The translations under genes were made by a program, and so were the position numbers. Shown here piece after piece: positions 13,924 to 26,220 of a stretch of DNA of 64,000 nt. The stretch's first letter is position 1. Each line of letters begins with the position of its first letter. Location: assembly GCA_002794785.1 (NCBI GenBank), contig NBBA01000013.1, positions 310,001-374,000 of the forward strand. Reading direction: 5' to 3'. The notes under the pieces are model-generated. The model did no database searches and was not told the DNA's origin. It worked only from the letters and a program-made list of their open reading frames with translations. Source of the DNA: Coniferiporia sulphurascens. Lineage: Eukaryota; Basidiomycota; Agaricomycetes; Hymenochaetales; Hymenochaetaceae.

Positions 13924-15469
13924 ATGGCACCTCTCTTGCGCTTCCAAACAGTTGAGCGCGGGCTCGCTCACGTCGCTGAGCGACGCTCGCCTCAGGCAGG
14001 CACTTTCCCTTCTTTGCTTGTCGAGTCAGATGTACCCCATCGTGCATCCACTCCTGTATTCCTTGAGAGACGCGACACTATCACTGGCCCCTCCGGCTCC
14101 CCAGTAGTCAGTATCCCATCGCTGTCTAGTTCAAGCAAGGCGCTGGCGGGTATCATAGTTTTCCTTGGTATTGTCGTGTTAGGTTTGTCTACTCCTGCTA
14201 TCTACTATTATGTTATAGCTGACGTGATGGTTACAGGTGTTGCCTTGCTTAAGATAAGGAGATGCATGCGCAAAAGGACACCCAGAAGATCCCCTTCACT
14301 CAAGTCTCTGAGCCTCTGCGAATCTCCCCTTCCCGAGAAGATAGTCTCTGGAAAAAGGAACCCGCTGTCTACGCAGACGCTCATCGACCTTGGGTATGAC
14401 TGCATGCAAGCCGCTTGCAAAGGCGCGTCTGCACCCCCTGGCGGCGCCGCCATTTACCGATGCCGACGCGACCGTCGGCTGGGTTCCCCAGATCAGAATA
14501 CGACCCGAGGATACGAAGGTCGAGTCAGGACCTGATCTCATCGCGCGCCCGCACACTGGGCTTGCACTCCCCGCGCTCGCGGTACAGAGGACCTCACGCT
14601 TCTCGCGCCTCGCGGCGCTCGTCGTGCGCTCTCCTCGGCCATCAGCCACTTCCTTCCTTCCTGTCAGCCCTCGCCCGTCAGCAACATCGACGCCTAGGAG
14701 TTCTTTATCGAGTGCTTCATCCGCTGCTGCGCTTCTTCCGCACCGGGACCCGCTGCCGGTCGTAGAAGGACTGCGCCCTAAGAAAAAGCAGCCAAAACAG
14801 AAGCCGACGCGTCTCCTCCCGACTCGCGCCGAAGTACCGCGCGGACATCCACCGCCCTTGCCCGAGCCTTCTGAGGATTCTGCGCATGTCATCACCATTG
14901 CGGAAGTGACGCGGACTGTACTCGCTACTGGGTTAGATTCCAGTACTCCCGGTGCGCAACCATTGAAGAGCCCCTCACGTCTGGACTCCGCTCGTCCCAC
15001 ACAAGCAATTAAAGCCGACCAGCGTTCGCCTCGGTCACCAGCTCCAGAACCCACGGCGAAGCAGAAAAGCGGCTTGGCTGCGCGGATTACTAGCATGTCA
15101 TCGAATCGTGTGGACAATGGACACGCTGGCTATCCGACGCAACCTGAGGCTTCCTCTATCTCCGATTCCAAAGGCGGGAGCGAAGCTTCCACCAGCGCTA
15201 CCAGTTCCACATTCCCGCGTCTGGTGATCGTCGTACAGCTTTACAAGCCGTCGATGGATGACGAATTGGACGTGAGGCGCGGTGAGGTGCTGTGGATGAC
15301 CGAGGAATTCCGCGATGGTTGGTGTGCGGTGCAGCGCCTCGACGGTGTCGACTCCGAGGCAGAGCGGGGCGTCATACCGCGTTTCTGTGTGGCGGATCGC
15401 TCCGCGTACGGGTCGCAACGGTCTTCTACTTCGTCAGCATACTCGCCCGTCACTCCGGCTCCGCTATGA
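13924..15469 (+). CDS. Single-pass membrane protein with C-terminal SH3 domain (Fus1-like layout)
   Basis: Predicted 462 residues if two introns are removed: 14183-14236 (well supported) and one whose best solution is 14394-14496 (GTATGA...CAG). The first removal turns a broken hydrophobic run into a clean helix, ALAGIIVFLGIVVLGVALL, followed by the basic stop-transfer KIRRCMRKR. The short Ser/Pro-rich N-terminus would be outside and the long Ser/Pro/Arg-rich region inside. An SH3 domain lies near the C-terminus: VVQLYKPSMDDELDVRRGE, EEFRDGWCAV and GVIPRFCV (ALYDY, W and P positions of SH3). The layout matches Fus1-type fungal membrane SH3 proteins rather than four-helix Sho1. A paralog with the same layout starts at 22115. 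Partner and function are unknown. Confidence 0.75.
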
Positions 15470-16050
15470 GTTCGAGGCTTGCAGGAGTTGCATGATTCAT
15501 GATTTTACGGATACATTCCTTCCTTCCCTTATATTTCGTTCTTACCGCCATTCGTTCCTTGCGAGCCTCCTCCCCTATTTTTGTTCTCTTTCCCTAGGGT
15601 TTCGTCTTTCTCTGCTCTCGACCTGGTCTCCATAACTTATTCTTATTTACCGCTTACGCGTTTCCTCTCCTTCTCCCGAGCCGTCCCATAACACTATCTC
15701 GAAAAGGAGCTCGCGCCTGAGCGGTACTTCTTCCGCAGCGCGAGCGCTGCCCTTTTAATTTAAACTTAGCTCTCAGACTATCTTGCAATTCTTGCAAACC
15801 ACACCAACCCTCCTTCGTAGATAGTAACTTAAGGCGCAGAGGACATTGACCATTGTTGTTGTCATACGTAGTGTACCAGATCGCCGTATGAGTATATTAG
15901 TGACAGCGAGTACTCTTGAGTACGCATTGAATGAACACTTTATTAGTTTTTAAGTGAGTGGTCGGATACGTTCACGCAGGCTTCTAAGATTGACGGGTAA
16001 TGTATAGCGAATAATGAATGTGGGAAGATAGCAGTAGAACATTAGGAGAA
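15470..16050. other. Convergent 3' region between the SH3 gene and PAM17
   Basis: No gene is supported. T- and C-rich sequence after 15469 looks like 3' UTR. Confidence 0.5.
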
Positions 16051-16912
16051 TCAGAGCTTTTCGTCCTCGATCCATTTTGCCTTCCGTTTGTACCTCGCCT
16101 GATCGCGTAACCATTGTCTGTACTGGTGCAATGATCCAATCTTCTCACCTTAGAATACAGCAGATGAAAGCATCAGCGTTTGATCATTGGGCAGGTTTCT
16201 AAAAGATCCGGAGTGTACACAAATACGTACCGTAGAAGTCTGGCACAGGGTTTGTCGCACTTTGCGCCTTGGGGTCTACGCGGTTTTTGACGATGTGTTG
16301 GTGGAACTGGCGGTCGCGCGACTCTATGAGTGCGAGGGAGTGCCGGTGTGTAGCTCGCCAGAGGGCAGAGCCGATAGCAGGACCAACGAGGAAGCCAGCA
16401 CCTTTGTATAGCGGTTGAACAATCCGAAAAGAGAAAATGCGAAGGATGAAACGTACCTCCGCAGGCGAGAGTAGCGGCTCCGTAGACATATAGTGCGTCG
16501 AAGCCCTGTGCAATTTGCAGGATCAATTCGTTGAGGAAAATTCGTCAATACAGAAGATGGCTCACGAATATAGGTTTCGAGCCGTCAATTTCTTTCCCGC
16601 CGAAGTACGCTGCGCCCGCGCCGAAGCAAAGAACGACACTCGGAAGTGTTGTTACCTGATTTGCAGAAATACCCACCGTACTTCATTACATGTTCCTCAT
16701 TTATGTTAAAAAGAGAAACATACCAACTCCCATCTACGTTTACGTCCGCGAATGGCGAGGTACTCTGGCCAGTTGATAGTATTTTGTCTGGAAGACGAGG
16801 CACCTTGGGCCTGGGATGAATTGTACCGGCGGGAAAAGTTGTTGGGCTTGAGCGACTGGCGCGCAGAGAAACGTGCCGATTGTGCAAGTGGTTTCAAACA
16901 TGATGAAGGCAT
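16051..16912 (-). CDS. pam17: PAM17, presequence translocase-associated motor subunit
   Basis: Five exons on the minus strand: 16912-16724, 16655-16566, 16505-16457, 16401-16231 and 16148-16051, giving 198 residues. The N-terminus is Arg/Ser-rich and lacks acidic residues, as in a mitochondrial presequence. Then come INWPEYLAIRGRKRRWEL, two hydrophobic segments (LPSVVLCFGAGAAYFGG and DALYVYGAATLACGGAGFLVG), the conserved HIVKNRVDP and [20 protein letters not shown]. These are diagnostic of Pam17, an inner-membrane protein of the TIM23 import motor that organises Pam16/Pam18. Length fits the family. Confidence 0.94.
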
Positions 16913-17086
16913 CCTGTTGCGTGTGCCGAGGACGCTGAACGACGGGAAAGACTGCTTTGCACCGTACGAGTGACGACTACCAGTCGGTCACGTGCTTGGC
17001 GGTGCGGATTTCACTTTTAAATTTAGCCGCCGACCGCGAACCGGGTCTCGTCGCCCTCTCATCATCCGACCGTTACCCTTGACTAT
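16913..17086. promoter_or_regulatory. Compact divergent promoter between PAM17 (-) and the SNF2 ATPase (+)
   Basis: Only 174 bp separate the two start codons, so 5' UTRs and promoters must overlap. Confidence 0.55.
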
Positions 17087-20000
17087 ATGCATAATGACAT
17101 TTTACTCTTCAGGAGCAACATTAAGCAAATGTCCGAGGGCATGGCTAGCCTTGCGACGTGCCCGACCTGCTGCTCAGACTGTTCCTCCGAACGACCAGAA
17201 GCCCATTCAGGCACTGCAGACGCCATTTCATTTGAGTACCTCCTCAGCGCGGGCTCAATAACGCTACCATTGCTATTATCCGACGTTTTCTGTGACCATC
17301 GACATGCTGAGGATGGATGGCATACTCTTCGTGATGTCCGGTTCCTGTCGGCACGCACACCTGCTCAGGACGCCGAGCTACTTGTCGCCCTCTCCTTCTT
17401 GCTCAATCACAAATTCATTACGGCGACATACAGGGAGATCGGTGTCATGAAGGCCATCTCACTGAGAATATATCTAATTCCCCATGATTGCCCAGGGAAG
17501 GTACAGAGCCTTCGGAAACGTGATGAATCCAAGGTCCTTAAACCAGCGAGAAAATACCTCAGGCTTCTTCTCGCTCGTGTCAGCAAGTCTCCTTCAGCTT
17601 GGAAGGGTGAGACTGTGGCCCACAGCTCTGATCTGGCCAGCGAGTGCTTCCTTCTACCAAATGATGTGAGTCTTTCTGCTCTTTAAGCTTCAATCAAACG
17701 CTAAGTGAGCGAAATTTGTCAAAAGGATCAACGGTCGCTTGCACAAATCTTCAGTGAGCTTGCCACTACGAAGATTAATGTCTGTCTGCCGGACATACCT
17801 CGTTTACGTACTTTACTCTATGACTATCAACGAGAGTCCGTAGCGACCATGTTGGAAAGAGAGGCGCCAGGTAAAGATATTGATGACCCATTATACATCC
17901 CGGTCAAGGGCATGAGGGGAGAAACATTTTATTTCCAACCGGCATCCATGGAGCTTTTATTAGCTCGCCCTCGATTGTCTCAATGTAAAGGCGGGTTCTT
18001 ATGTGAAGAATTAGGTACGTGACGGTCTTTCATTTACCCCCTCATGTCGCCAATCTTCTGTCTGATCTAGGGACCGGAAAAACCGTCATGACTCTCGCTC
18101 TGATCCTGGCTACTCTGGACACATTACCTAGACCTCCTGAACACTACTCCGACAGGATTATTACGCCCCTCGCTCGGCGACTTACCTCTCACTTATCACC
18201 CGGTTCGTCGCGGAAGTCGGCCGTTTTTAGTGGAAAGAATACTGAAGATTCTCGCAAGCTACCCACCTTGGTCGAACATCTGTGTCATTATATAAGGGCA
18301 AATCCTGATGATATTGATATCCGTTCTTACGAAGATGAGCTGGAAGATCGGCAGCTCTGGAGACCCTTGATGAAGAATACCCCCTACTATCTTCACGACG
18401 ACTCCGTATTGTTGAGGGACACTGGACGTCCGCATAGGGGCCACAAAACCGGATCGTCCAAACTGATCTATTTGTCCCCTGCTACACTCATCGTTGTACC
18501 GAAGACACTCCAGGCTCAATGGAGTTCAGAGATCTTGAAGCATTGCTCAAATTCCATCAGGACACTCGTGATAAAGCAAAAGGGAGAAATACCACCGGCT
18601 CACGAACTGGCTTCTAATTATGATGTAAGTTGACGCTTGCTTTTGATTCCATAGGCTAAAGTCTGCGTCATTAGATTGTACTTATTAAAGATACACGTAC
18701 GTTTCTGATATATTCTCGCCCCTTCAACTCCTTGATTTTGTCACAGGAATAAGCCTCATTGAAGCTCCCATGAGCGACATGTCCACCTTGAATGATAGTC
18801 ACATTTGTCATTGCCCGTCATTTCCGCACGTCCGCGTTCCAGACTGCATTTGCAGGACGCCACGAAATATTTCGCCACTCCTCCAAATCCGCTGGAAGCG
18901 CCTTGTTCGCGACGAGGGGCATAATGCCGCCACTCAATCTACTACCTTAAATAATTTTCTCAGTTTAATAAGTGCTGAGCGCAAATGGATCGTCACTGGG
19001 ACACCGACGACGGGTTTGCTCGGCCTTTCTTTCGGCAGTACTTTGGAAGATGATGCAGAGGCCAGGGAAATGCCAAGCCAGAACATGCCAAGCCGGGACA
19101 TGCCAGACACCCTGCCTCTCGTTTATAGGATCTGTGACGAGACGTCTAGGAGTGATCCTCGAGGAAACGAATTTATTGCTGAGGGTGACGCCGGGGAAAA
19201 GGGGCCATCTGCACATGTGTGGAGCAGCGCTGATCGCACAGACCTTCGCAAGCTTGGAGATATGATGTCCTCCTTCCTCGGTGTACTGCCTTTCGCGACG
19301 AATGCTCGTGCATTTGAATTAGTCGTAGAGCCACTTTTCGGAAAGGATGGCCCATTGCCCAATGCTCCGCGTGTACTGGAACAGGTCATGAGCGCATACA
19401 TGGTGCGCCACCGCATTGCAGATATTGAGCGCTGCGTAAGGCTCCCACCCATAAGGGAGGAAACGGTGTTGCTCGATCTAGACGAATTTGGGCAAATGAC
19501 ATACAATGTTATGTTGTCATTCGTCGCCGTTAACGCAGTGGACTCAGAACGGAAAGACCAGGTCAGCAAAAGACGAAATAATATTACGCTACTTTGACTA
19601 ACTGTGGGGTTTTCGCTTAGGATTATCTTTTCCATCCATCGGTACGGAATACTGAATATGACAAAATATAATATCTAATAGCTGTAATAGAAAACTGCCC
19701 TTTTAGCTGTCACCATCGAGAACTTATCAAAGTGAGAAAAACTGTTTTGCTTGTGTTTATAATTCTGACCACCAAAACGAAGCTCCCTTTTCTGGCGCGT
19801 CGATGAAGATGCGCTTGACTACGAGCTTGCAGAGAATTTACATCGTGCAAAGAACGCCCTTGCGCATGCCATAGAACGAGACCAGCCTATTGAGGATATT
19901 CGCCTTGTCGAGCGGGCCATCATGCATATGTAAGGAATTTGATGATACTATTAGTATACATTTTCATTCGACTGATTTTGCCTCTAGTCGAAAAGCACTC

Positions 20001-21655
20001 AACGACCAGCAATTCAGGGACATGCAACACGGATTGGAGTTACCTTACCGTGTCCATAATGTTCCACCTCGTACAATGCAAGCATGGGGGATTGCACACG
20101 ACACCATGTACACAAAACCCGGTGTCCCTGACGAAAGGCCATTCTTCATGTTTCCTTCCTATGTGCTTGAGCTCCGCAAAGCTTTAGCACGACAGCCTCT
20201 AATAAAAGAGGAGCGCCTTGCGGAGCGTGCGATGCTCGTGCGCGAAAAGGATTACGCACTAGCTGCGTTTGTAGACGCTCGCAAGCGCGAGCGTCGAAGG
20301 GATACATCAGAAAAGAGTCGACTTCGCGATGAAGCAGAAACTGGGAGGCTGAAGCTCAGCCAAGCACGCCGTGCGGTGGACTCAAAAGAGAAGCTACAAG
20401 AAAAGCACGACGAGTTCCGGAAGGCACAGGAACGATTAATGGCGCTTGCGGAGGCAGATGAGCAGGGCATTTCAGAACCTGTACATGCGTCTTCCCTCCC
20501 TTCCGTCACACCGAGCAGTACAGCTCCCCTGTCGGAACTTCTAAGAAATTCGCCCTTCGCAAAAACGAGAATTGGGAACTCAACATCGTCAAAGCTAAAT
20601 TATATCCTTAATGAAGTACACTACTTTTGCATTTACAAGTTTGTGCCAGTTTCTAACCCGTTAATCTAGGTACGGCAGTACTCTGCGACGGAGAAGATCC
20701 TTATCTTTTCGAATCAACCGTTCAACCTTATGCATCTCACCGAAAGTTTGGACTTACTGGGGGTTAAGTACTTACATTTCATGAGTGAGACAGGCGGGGA
20801 TCATCAGCGTGACCAGTGGCTCACAACCTTCGAAACATCCGAGACGTACAGAGTATTCCTGATGGAACTCAAATATGGCGCACGTGGCTTGTGAGTTTTC
20901 ACATTACACTAGCGGTGAGGTGAAATCGTACTGAAGGAAGCTGTCAGGAACATCGTGTCGGCCTCGCGCGTTATCTTCTGTGAACCCGTCTGGCATGCCG
21001 ACGTCGAGAGTCAGGCGGTAAAGGTGTGTTGATGTCCTGCATGTAGGACCTAGGGCTAGCTAAAAGCTGGTTTTTTTTAGAGAGTGCATCGTATCGGGCA
21101 GACTCGTCCCGTCACCGGTTCGTACTGTGGACTAGCTCTGCTTGTACGAAAACTCATGCCGCTTTTTCGCAGTCAAAACTCTGGCAATACGCTCTACTTT
21201 TGAGGAATACATGATTCAACGGCGAAGGGATTTCAAGAACGGTAGTAAGCTCCCTGGGCTGGCTGAGGAGATGGGCGTTCGTCAGTACTTGCAGGTCGGG
21301 TATTTTTCACCCTCAATGGCTTCATTATCGGCTACTAATGTTGCATAAAACACAGAATCCTGTGTTTCTCGAGGCACAGCCGCAGAGCACAATAGAGCTT
21401 GGCATCCCCCTCTTGTGCATTCAGGAGCCGGCATCCACGAAAAATCAAGGGCTTGGGGCAGAGGGCATCGTCGATCTGTCCGTGGATGAAAGCGGTGCTC
21501 TGATGGGGAATGTTGCTATTGGAGTGTCGGCGCATGGAGAAGGGCATATGATGAATTGTGCCGACATTCGACCTCATGCTCCTGATTCGGAGCCTGGTGA
21601 GTCGATACTGCTAGCCATGCCTCCTCAGAAGCGCCAGAAGGTGCGATTTGGATGA
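17087..21655 (+). CDS. SNF2-family ATPase/helicase of DEGH type (Rad5/Rad16-like)
   Basis: Fourteen exons join in phase: 17087-17665, 17726-18014, 18071-18624, 18675-18696, 18747-19561, 19621-19641, 19691-19731, 19783-19929, 19988-20615, 20670-20890, 20948-21023, 21081-21117, 21173-21294 and 21356-21655, giving about 1283 residues. The ATPase core has Walker A in [15 protein letters not shown], Walker [11 protein letters not shown] and motif [12 protein letters not shown]. The C-terminal lobe has [23 protein letters not shown] and [11 protein letters not shown]. Between I and II lies a ~270-residue insertion with a Cys/His cluster ([19 protein letters not shown]). Between the lobes lie another ~500 residues, including a charged helical segment at 20200-20480. 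DEGH is typical of the Rad5/Rad16/SHPRH branch, but no RING finger is recognisable, so a repair or chromatin role is inference. Exons of 21 and 22 nt make the middle of the model the least certain part. Confidence 0.85.
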
Positions 21656-22114
21656 TTTTGCGCAACCCCTATGCCTATGTTTTCAAGTCATACCACCGCG
21701 GAGAATCTACTTGTATATGTATGGATTTCTTCTTGTACATATGTTTTTCCCAAACTATCTTTATCGTTGTATTTACATCAAAAGACAGGTGGCAACGATC
21801 ATATGCTAACGTAAGCACCAGCCGATCGTGGTATTCTGCTTGGAAGTTAGCCGACTTCCGTTCGCCTCACCGTTCCTCTCCCTCCTTGCACGTTCACAAC
21901 TCCTCTGTTCCTTTTATCTCTGCACCGATTTTCGACAACATACATTTATAAAACGCCGACCGTGGGGTCGGCTTCCGCTCTTTAATATAACTCACGCTCT
22001 TTATTCCACCGTCACTCGCTTCCTGCAAAGACTCTGGACGAACTACGGCAACTTGCCATTTTTGAGCTCGCTTCCAGCCAAGAAAATACGAGATAAAGCC
22101 CAAGAGACGTTCCA
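21656..22114 (+). other. Spacer between the SNF2 gene and the second SH3 gene
   Basis: No gene is supported. It holds the 3' UTR of the SNF2 gene and the promoter of the next gene. Confidence 0.5.
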
Positions 22115-23365
22115 ATGCATAATTTCCAGAAGGTTGCGCGTGGACACCATCAGGTGCTGAGGCGCGCAGACGACCCAAAGGTGACCGCAACGTCGGCCAG
22201 TACGGAGACGTCCTCTTCGGAGACTGCGACGCCAACGCCGACGACGACAACTACATCTGCACCGAAGACTTCGACAACCTCGTCGACGACCTCTTCTTCC
22301 TCGTCTGTCTCGACTACTGCCAAAACAACTGCGACACCACCATCGCCGATTCTCAGCATATCGCCAATAATAGGAGTATCAACTTCCACGGGAACTTCGA
22401 CAACCTCGTCGACAACCTCATCGACTACCTCATCGAGTACCAAGAGCACTTCCACGACTGCATTGGCCACGCCAACGAAGGCAGCTACTACCCCTGCTGC
22501 GAACCCTGTTACGTCGATAGTCTCACCCGCTCGTACGCCTCCCGCGTCCTCAACCGTTTCAAGCACGGTCACTTCTAGTGGAACTGCCGGTGCGGCAAAC
22601 AGCACGTCGACGTCAGCACCCTCCAGCGGATTAAGCTCAGCTGCTACAGGAGGGATTGTTGCGGCGTGTATCCTTGTGGGCCTGGCGCTGGTCATATTTG
22701 CAGTCCGCAAGACGTTCATCCGGCGTCGCAAGCGCAGACGTAACACGTGGGGAGCCGGTGTGTACCCGGAAATCAATGTCACCGAGAAGTACGGCGACGA
22801 TCCGACTCGATTGGATGCCCCGCCGGTACCAGAGAAGGCGTCGCTGTCTAGCGGTTACTTGAGCACGAACATGGGCGTGCAGCCACGGACGCCGGTATGG
22901 GCTCCGCCACGTCCAGTTTCTCCGAACCCCTCGACGTATTATGTTACCCCACCACCAATGAGCTACAACAACCCGATGATGGACAACACGTCTTTAGCCG
23001 CTGCCGCGTCGGCAGGGCCCCGTCCTGTCTCTACGGGCTCGCTTGGCTGGGGTGACGCTCGGCCTCAGTCCGCTGCAATGGAGATGGCTATGGTTCGAGT
23101 CCTTTATATCCCGACGCTTCCTGATGAGCTATCAATCACAACGGGCGAGGTGGTCCAGGTGGTGAAAGCGTTTGATGATGGCTGGGCGATGTGTCGTAAT
23201 GCGAGGGGTGAACAGGGTGTCGTACCGCTCGAGTGTTTGGACCGAAGCGCTGCGCAGTCTCAGGATAGCAGGCTCTCCGTCGGGTACGGTCAGCAGGAAG
23301 GTGGCGGGGACTGGCGGAACATGAAGCGGATTAGCAGTCTTTCGACCCAGCAACCTCATTATTAA
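22115..23365 (+). CDS. Mucin-like single-pass membrane protein with C-terminal SH3 domain (Fus1-like)
   Basis: A single-exon gene of 416 residues. The first ~175 residues are almost all Ser, Thr, Ala and Pro, as in an O-glycosylated ectodomain; no clear cleaved signal peptide is seen. One transmembrane helix follows (TGGIVAACILVGLALVIFAV) with a basic stop-transfer RKTFIRRRKRRR. The cytosolic part has Pro-rich stretches and a C-terminal SH3: MVRVLYIPTLPDELSITTGE, AFDDGWAMC and GVVPLECLD. Topology resembles yeast Fus1 (Ser/Thr-rich outside, one helix, SH3 inside), a scaffold for polarised growth and fusion. It shares SH3 spacing (DEL, FxDGW, GVxP) with the protein at 13924. Orthology with Fus1 is not proven. 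Confidence 0.82.
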   Translation: MHNFQKVARGHHQVLRRADDPKVTATSASTETSSSETATPTPTTTTTSAPKTSTTSSTTSSSSSVSTTAKTTATPPSPILSISPIIGVSTSTGTSTTSSTTSSTTSSSTKSTSTTALATPTKAATTPAANPVTSIVSPARTPPASSTVSSTVTSSGTAGAANSTSTSAPSSGLSSAATGGIVAACILVGLALVIFAVRKTFIRRRKRRRNTWGAGVYPEINVTEKYGDDPTRLDAPPVPEKASLSSGYLSTNMGVQPRTPVWAPPRPVSPNPSTYYVTPPPMSYNNPMMDNTSLAAAASAGPRPVSTGSLGWGDARPQSAAMEMAMVRVLYIPTLPDELSITTGEVVQVVKAFDDGWAMCRNARGEQGVVPLECLDRSAAQSQDSRLSVGYGQQEGGGDWRNMKRISSLSTQQPHY

Positions 23366-24062
23366 GGTATGTACTTTTCTACGGTGCAAGCTCGTAAGGG
23401 TGATTAATGTGGCTTATAGTGCTCGAAGAGCCTCTTAGTTCGTTATTTGATACCCGATGTCTACTTCGTACGAATCCCGCATCTTGAATTCACGTCATGT
23501 CTTACAATCATCCGTGGGTTAGCCGGAGGACAATTTATTTTTTGAAGGAGCTGCGTTTGTTTGCATTTCAGTTTTTCTTACCATCGTTCTCCGGCATCTG
23601 TGGACGTATTTTTGCACTTTCTATCCTTATGCCTCATACCCTGCTCAACCATTGTTTCTTTTCTCGTCTTCACCACCTTTTTCACTTGCGCCTCGTATTT
23701 TCCTCTAAGTATTTCTGCGATTGAGTATGTCCGAATGAGGTTGCAGTCACGAATTCAAGTTGTTGGGCTGATGATCCCATTGTGAACGATCAATTGATTA
23801 GTAGGGGGCAACAGCCTCGGTCGGTATTGGTTGCCCTTCCCTTTTCTTGCCGACAGCCAATCGCTTGTTTCCGTAGGTGATCCTACGGGCCAATGGACGT
23901 CGCCAGTCGCATGACGACCGCTCAGCGCTTCGGATCACGACTATGGAGTCGAAGGGGCTAAAGAATGAGGTTGCCTCGCCTTGCAGGAGGAATGCTTAAG
24001 CCCCCACACCTCTCTCAAAGTACTACCAACTTCAACTTCAAACAACATCAACGTAAACGGAT
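23366..24062 (+). other. Spacer between the second SH3 gene and the F-box/WD40 gene
   Basis: About 700 bp without supported coding content. It should hold the SH3-gene 3' UTR and the next promoter. Confidence 0.45.
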
Positions 24063-26220
24063 ATGAGACTCGCCGACGAGGGATACAATGACGAGGAGGA
24101 GCTAAGTAATGCCAATACGTCTCTAGCAATCGACCGGTTACTGCTGCAGGAGCGCGAGGGTGGGTTTACTGCGAGCCAGCGTGAGGTCCAGGGTGCGCGC
24201 GAACGCTGACCGACTGTCTAAATACAGAGCTCGTCTACAAGTTGCTTGCATCCATGCCGCGCGCACAGATTGCGCGAATACACAGATGGATCGCACCTTG
24301 TGTCCAAATGGACATTATTGGGGTGAGTAAGACGGCAACGGCTTCATCTCAGTGACGTGGCCAGCACTACTAATTCTGCGCCTTTGACTTCGCGTAGGCT
24401 CTTCCTTCGGAGATTGCTCTGCTCGTGTTCTCGTATCTCCCTTGGCCGACGCTTCTCAGATGTTCACTCGTGAGTCATCGTTGGCGTGCCCTTGCGGACG
24501 ACAACTCGCTCTGGAAGAGGCTGTGCGCACAGCGTGGATGGGCATGGCGCTGGCCGTCTGTCCCACGCGAGCCATTGCGGGCCTTGGGCGATGGTGTCAT
24601 GGATCGTGACGACGAGGGCATGGGGGATGACGAGGAAGTAGATGCGGGCACGAGCTTCGCGTTACCAGTGGGCTCGGAGCAAGGCGCACCGGTAGCGCAG
24701 ACAGTGGTATGTCAGAGAGATCCACACGTCTTTGGACTGCCCGCGACCCCACGCATCAATCAACATGCACGCGCAGAGGGTATACGACGCCGACGAGGGT
24801 CGTCGCCTCCTCCGCTGGCGATGGCTGTGGCCTCAAATGCACTCGGAGAAAGTTCTCAACATGCAACAAACGTCCTTCGTCACTCTTCACCGTCAATGCT
24901 GCCAACCACACGATCTCAACGTCCGAATTACAAGCTACTGCATCAGACACACATCCTGCTAAAGAATCGGCTATTGCATGGCTCGTACCGTTTCTCGACC
25001 CTGCAGACGTGCGAGACACCGAACGTACACACGTCGATGATTTATTGCTTGCAGTTGTACACTTATGCAAACGACGGGCGTCAAGTGCTCTTCACAGGGA
25101 GCAAAGACAGCACTGTGCGCGAATGGAACCTATCTACAGGAGCTGTCGATCGCGTGTTCGAGGGCGTGCATACGGAAAGCGTGTTAAGCTTGTGCGCGCA
25201 CGGAAATTATTTGGCCAGCGGAGGAAGCGACCTACGTGTCTGCATATGGGACCTTCGCGACGGATCACTTGTGACCTCTTTTACAGATCACCAAGATAGC
25301 GTTTTATGTGTCCGCTTCGACTCGGAACGGTTCGTGACGTGCTCGAAGGATCGCACCATCCGGTTTTACCGCTTTAACTCTAACCCCACAAAACGGATTC
25401 TCGACGAAGGCACTGTTCTTGGTACGCACCGTGCTGCGATTAACTCAGTAGCCTTTGCTGGCGAGTTCATCGTGTCCGTATCGGGTGACAAATCTCTACG
25501 CGTATGGGATCCTCGCACGGGTGAGATGGTGCATTCGTTCGAGTCGCACCACTCGCGTGGAATTGCGACAGTCGATGCCCTTGGATCATTTGTGATGTCG
25601 GGCTCGTCGGACAAGCACATCCGCATGTTCGACATTCAGACACGTCGTGGGTGGAGCACCGCACCCGAATTTCACGATCCCTTGTCTGTGCGTGGCTCTG
25701 GGCCGGGAGTGGTGGACTGTGCAATCTGTGAGGTTTGCGGTGGGACGGTCACAGAGAGGAGATGCTCAGGGGCGCATGGCAGACGTGACGGTATTCCTGC
25801 GAGTGATATGCACTCTGACCTCGTGAGAAGTGTCGCGATCGGAACTGACTTCGTGTTGAGCGCGAGTTACGATAAGACTATCAAGGTTGGTTTTTCCTAA
25901 CTTGGAAGCAAATGAGTTTAAAACATGACTGTAGGTTTGGGACCGTGAGACGGGGAGTTTAGTAGCCGATCTGAGTGGGAGACACGAGTATCGCATTTTC
26001 GGAGTCGGATTCGATTGCACGAAGGTAATTCCGGTGTTCCTGGTATGCATCAATTATTAATCTTACTTTTTTCTGTGTAGATTGTCTCTTGCGGAGAAGA
26101 CCACGTAAGGCATATGCATCTTACGTTGTACGGACATTTACTGATGGGTGTTTTTTCCTTCAGAAAATTTGTATATGGGACTATTCAGACGGAATTGATA
26201 CATCGTTCCTTCAGCTTTAG
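24063..26220 (+). CDS. F-box/WD40-repeat protein, SCF ubiquitin-ligase substrate receptor
   Basis: Six exons: 24063-24192, 24228-24322, 24398-25885, 25935-26024, 26081-26104 and 26164-26220, giving 627 residues. The F-box lies at about residues 76-120 (LPSEIALLVFSYLPWPTLLRCSLVSHRW cut short: LPSEIALLVFSYLP, CSLVSHRWRALAD, LWKRL). A variable linker at about residues 150-230 is open in frame but could hide a 72-nt intron near 24707-24778. WD40 repeats then run to the end: VLFTGSKDSTVREWN, YLASGGSDLRVCIWD, FVTCSKDRTIRFY, FIVSVSGDKSLRVWD, FVMSGSSDKHIRMFD, FVLSASYDKTIKVWD and IVSCGEDHKICIWD. It belongs to the Cdc4/Met30/Pof1 class and would recruit substrates to Skp1-Cullin. Exon 5 is only 24 nt. 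Which yeast protein it matches cannot be told by eye; a better CDC4 candidate lies at 61456. Confidence 0.88.

Noticed and set aside
13446..13955. 169-residue ORF upstream of the first SH3 gene
   Set aside because: It overlaps the SH3 start in another frame, has no domain, and contains an intron-like segment that would leave only a 12-codon product.
22150..22782. 210-residue minus-strand open frame opposite the second SH3 gene
   Set aside because: Val/Asp/Glu repetition is the antisense of the Thr/Ser-rich codons; the sense frame has a helix and an SH3 domain.
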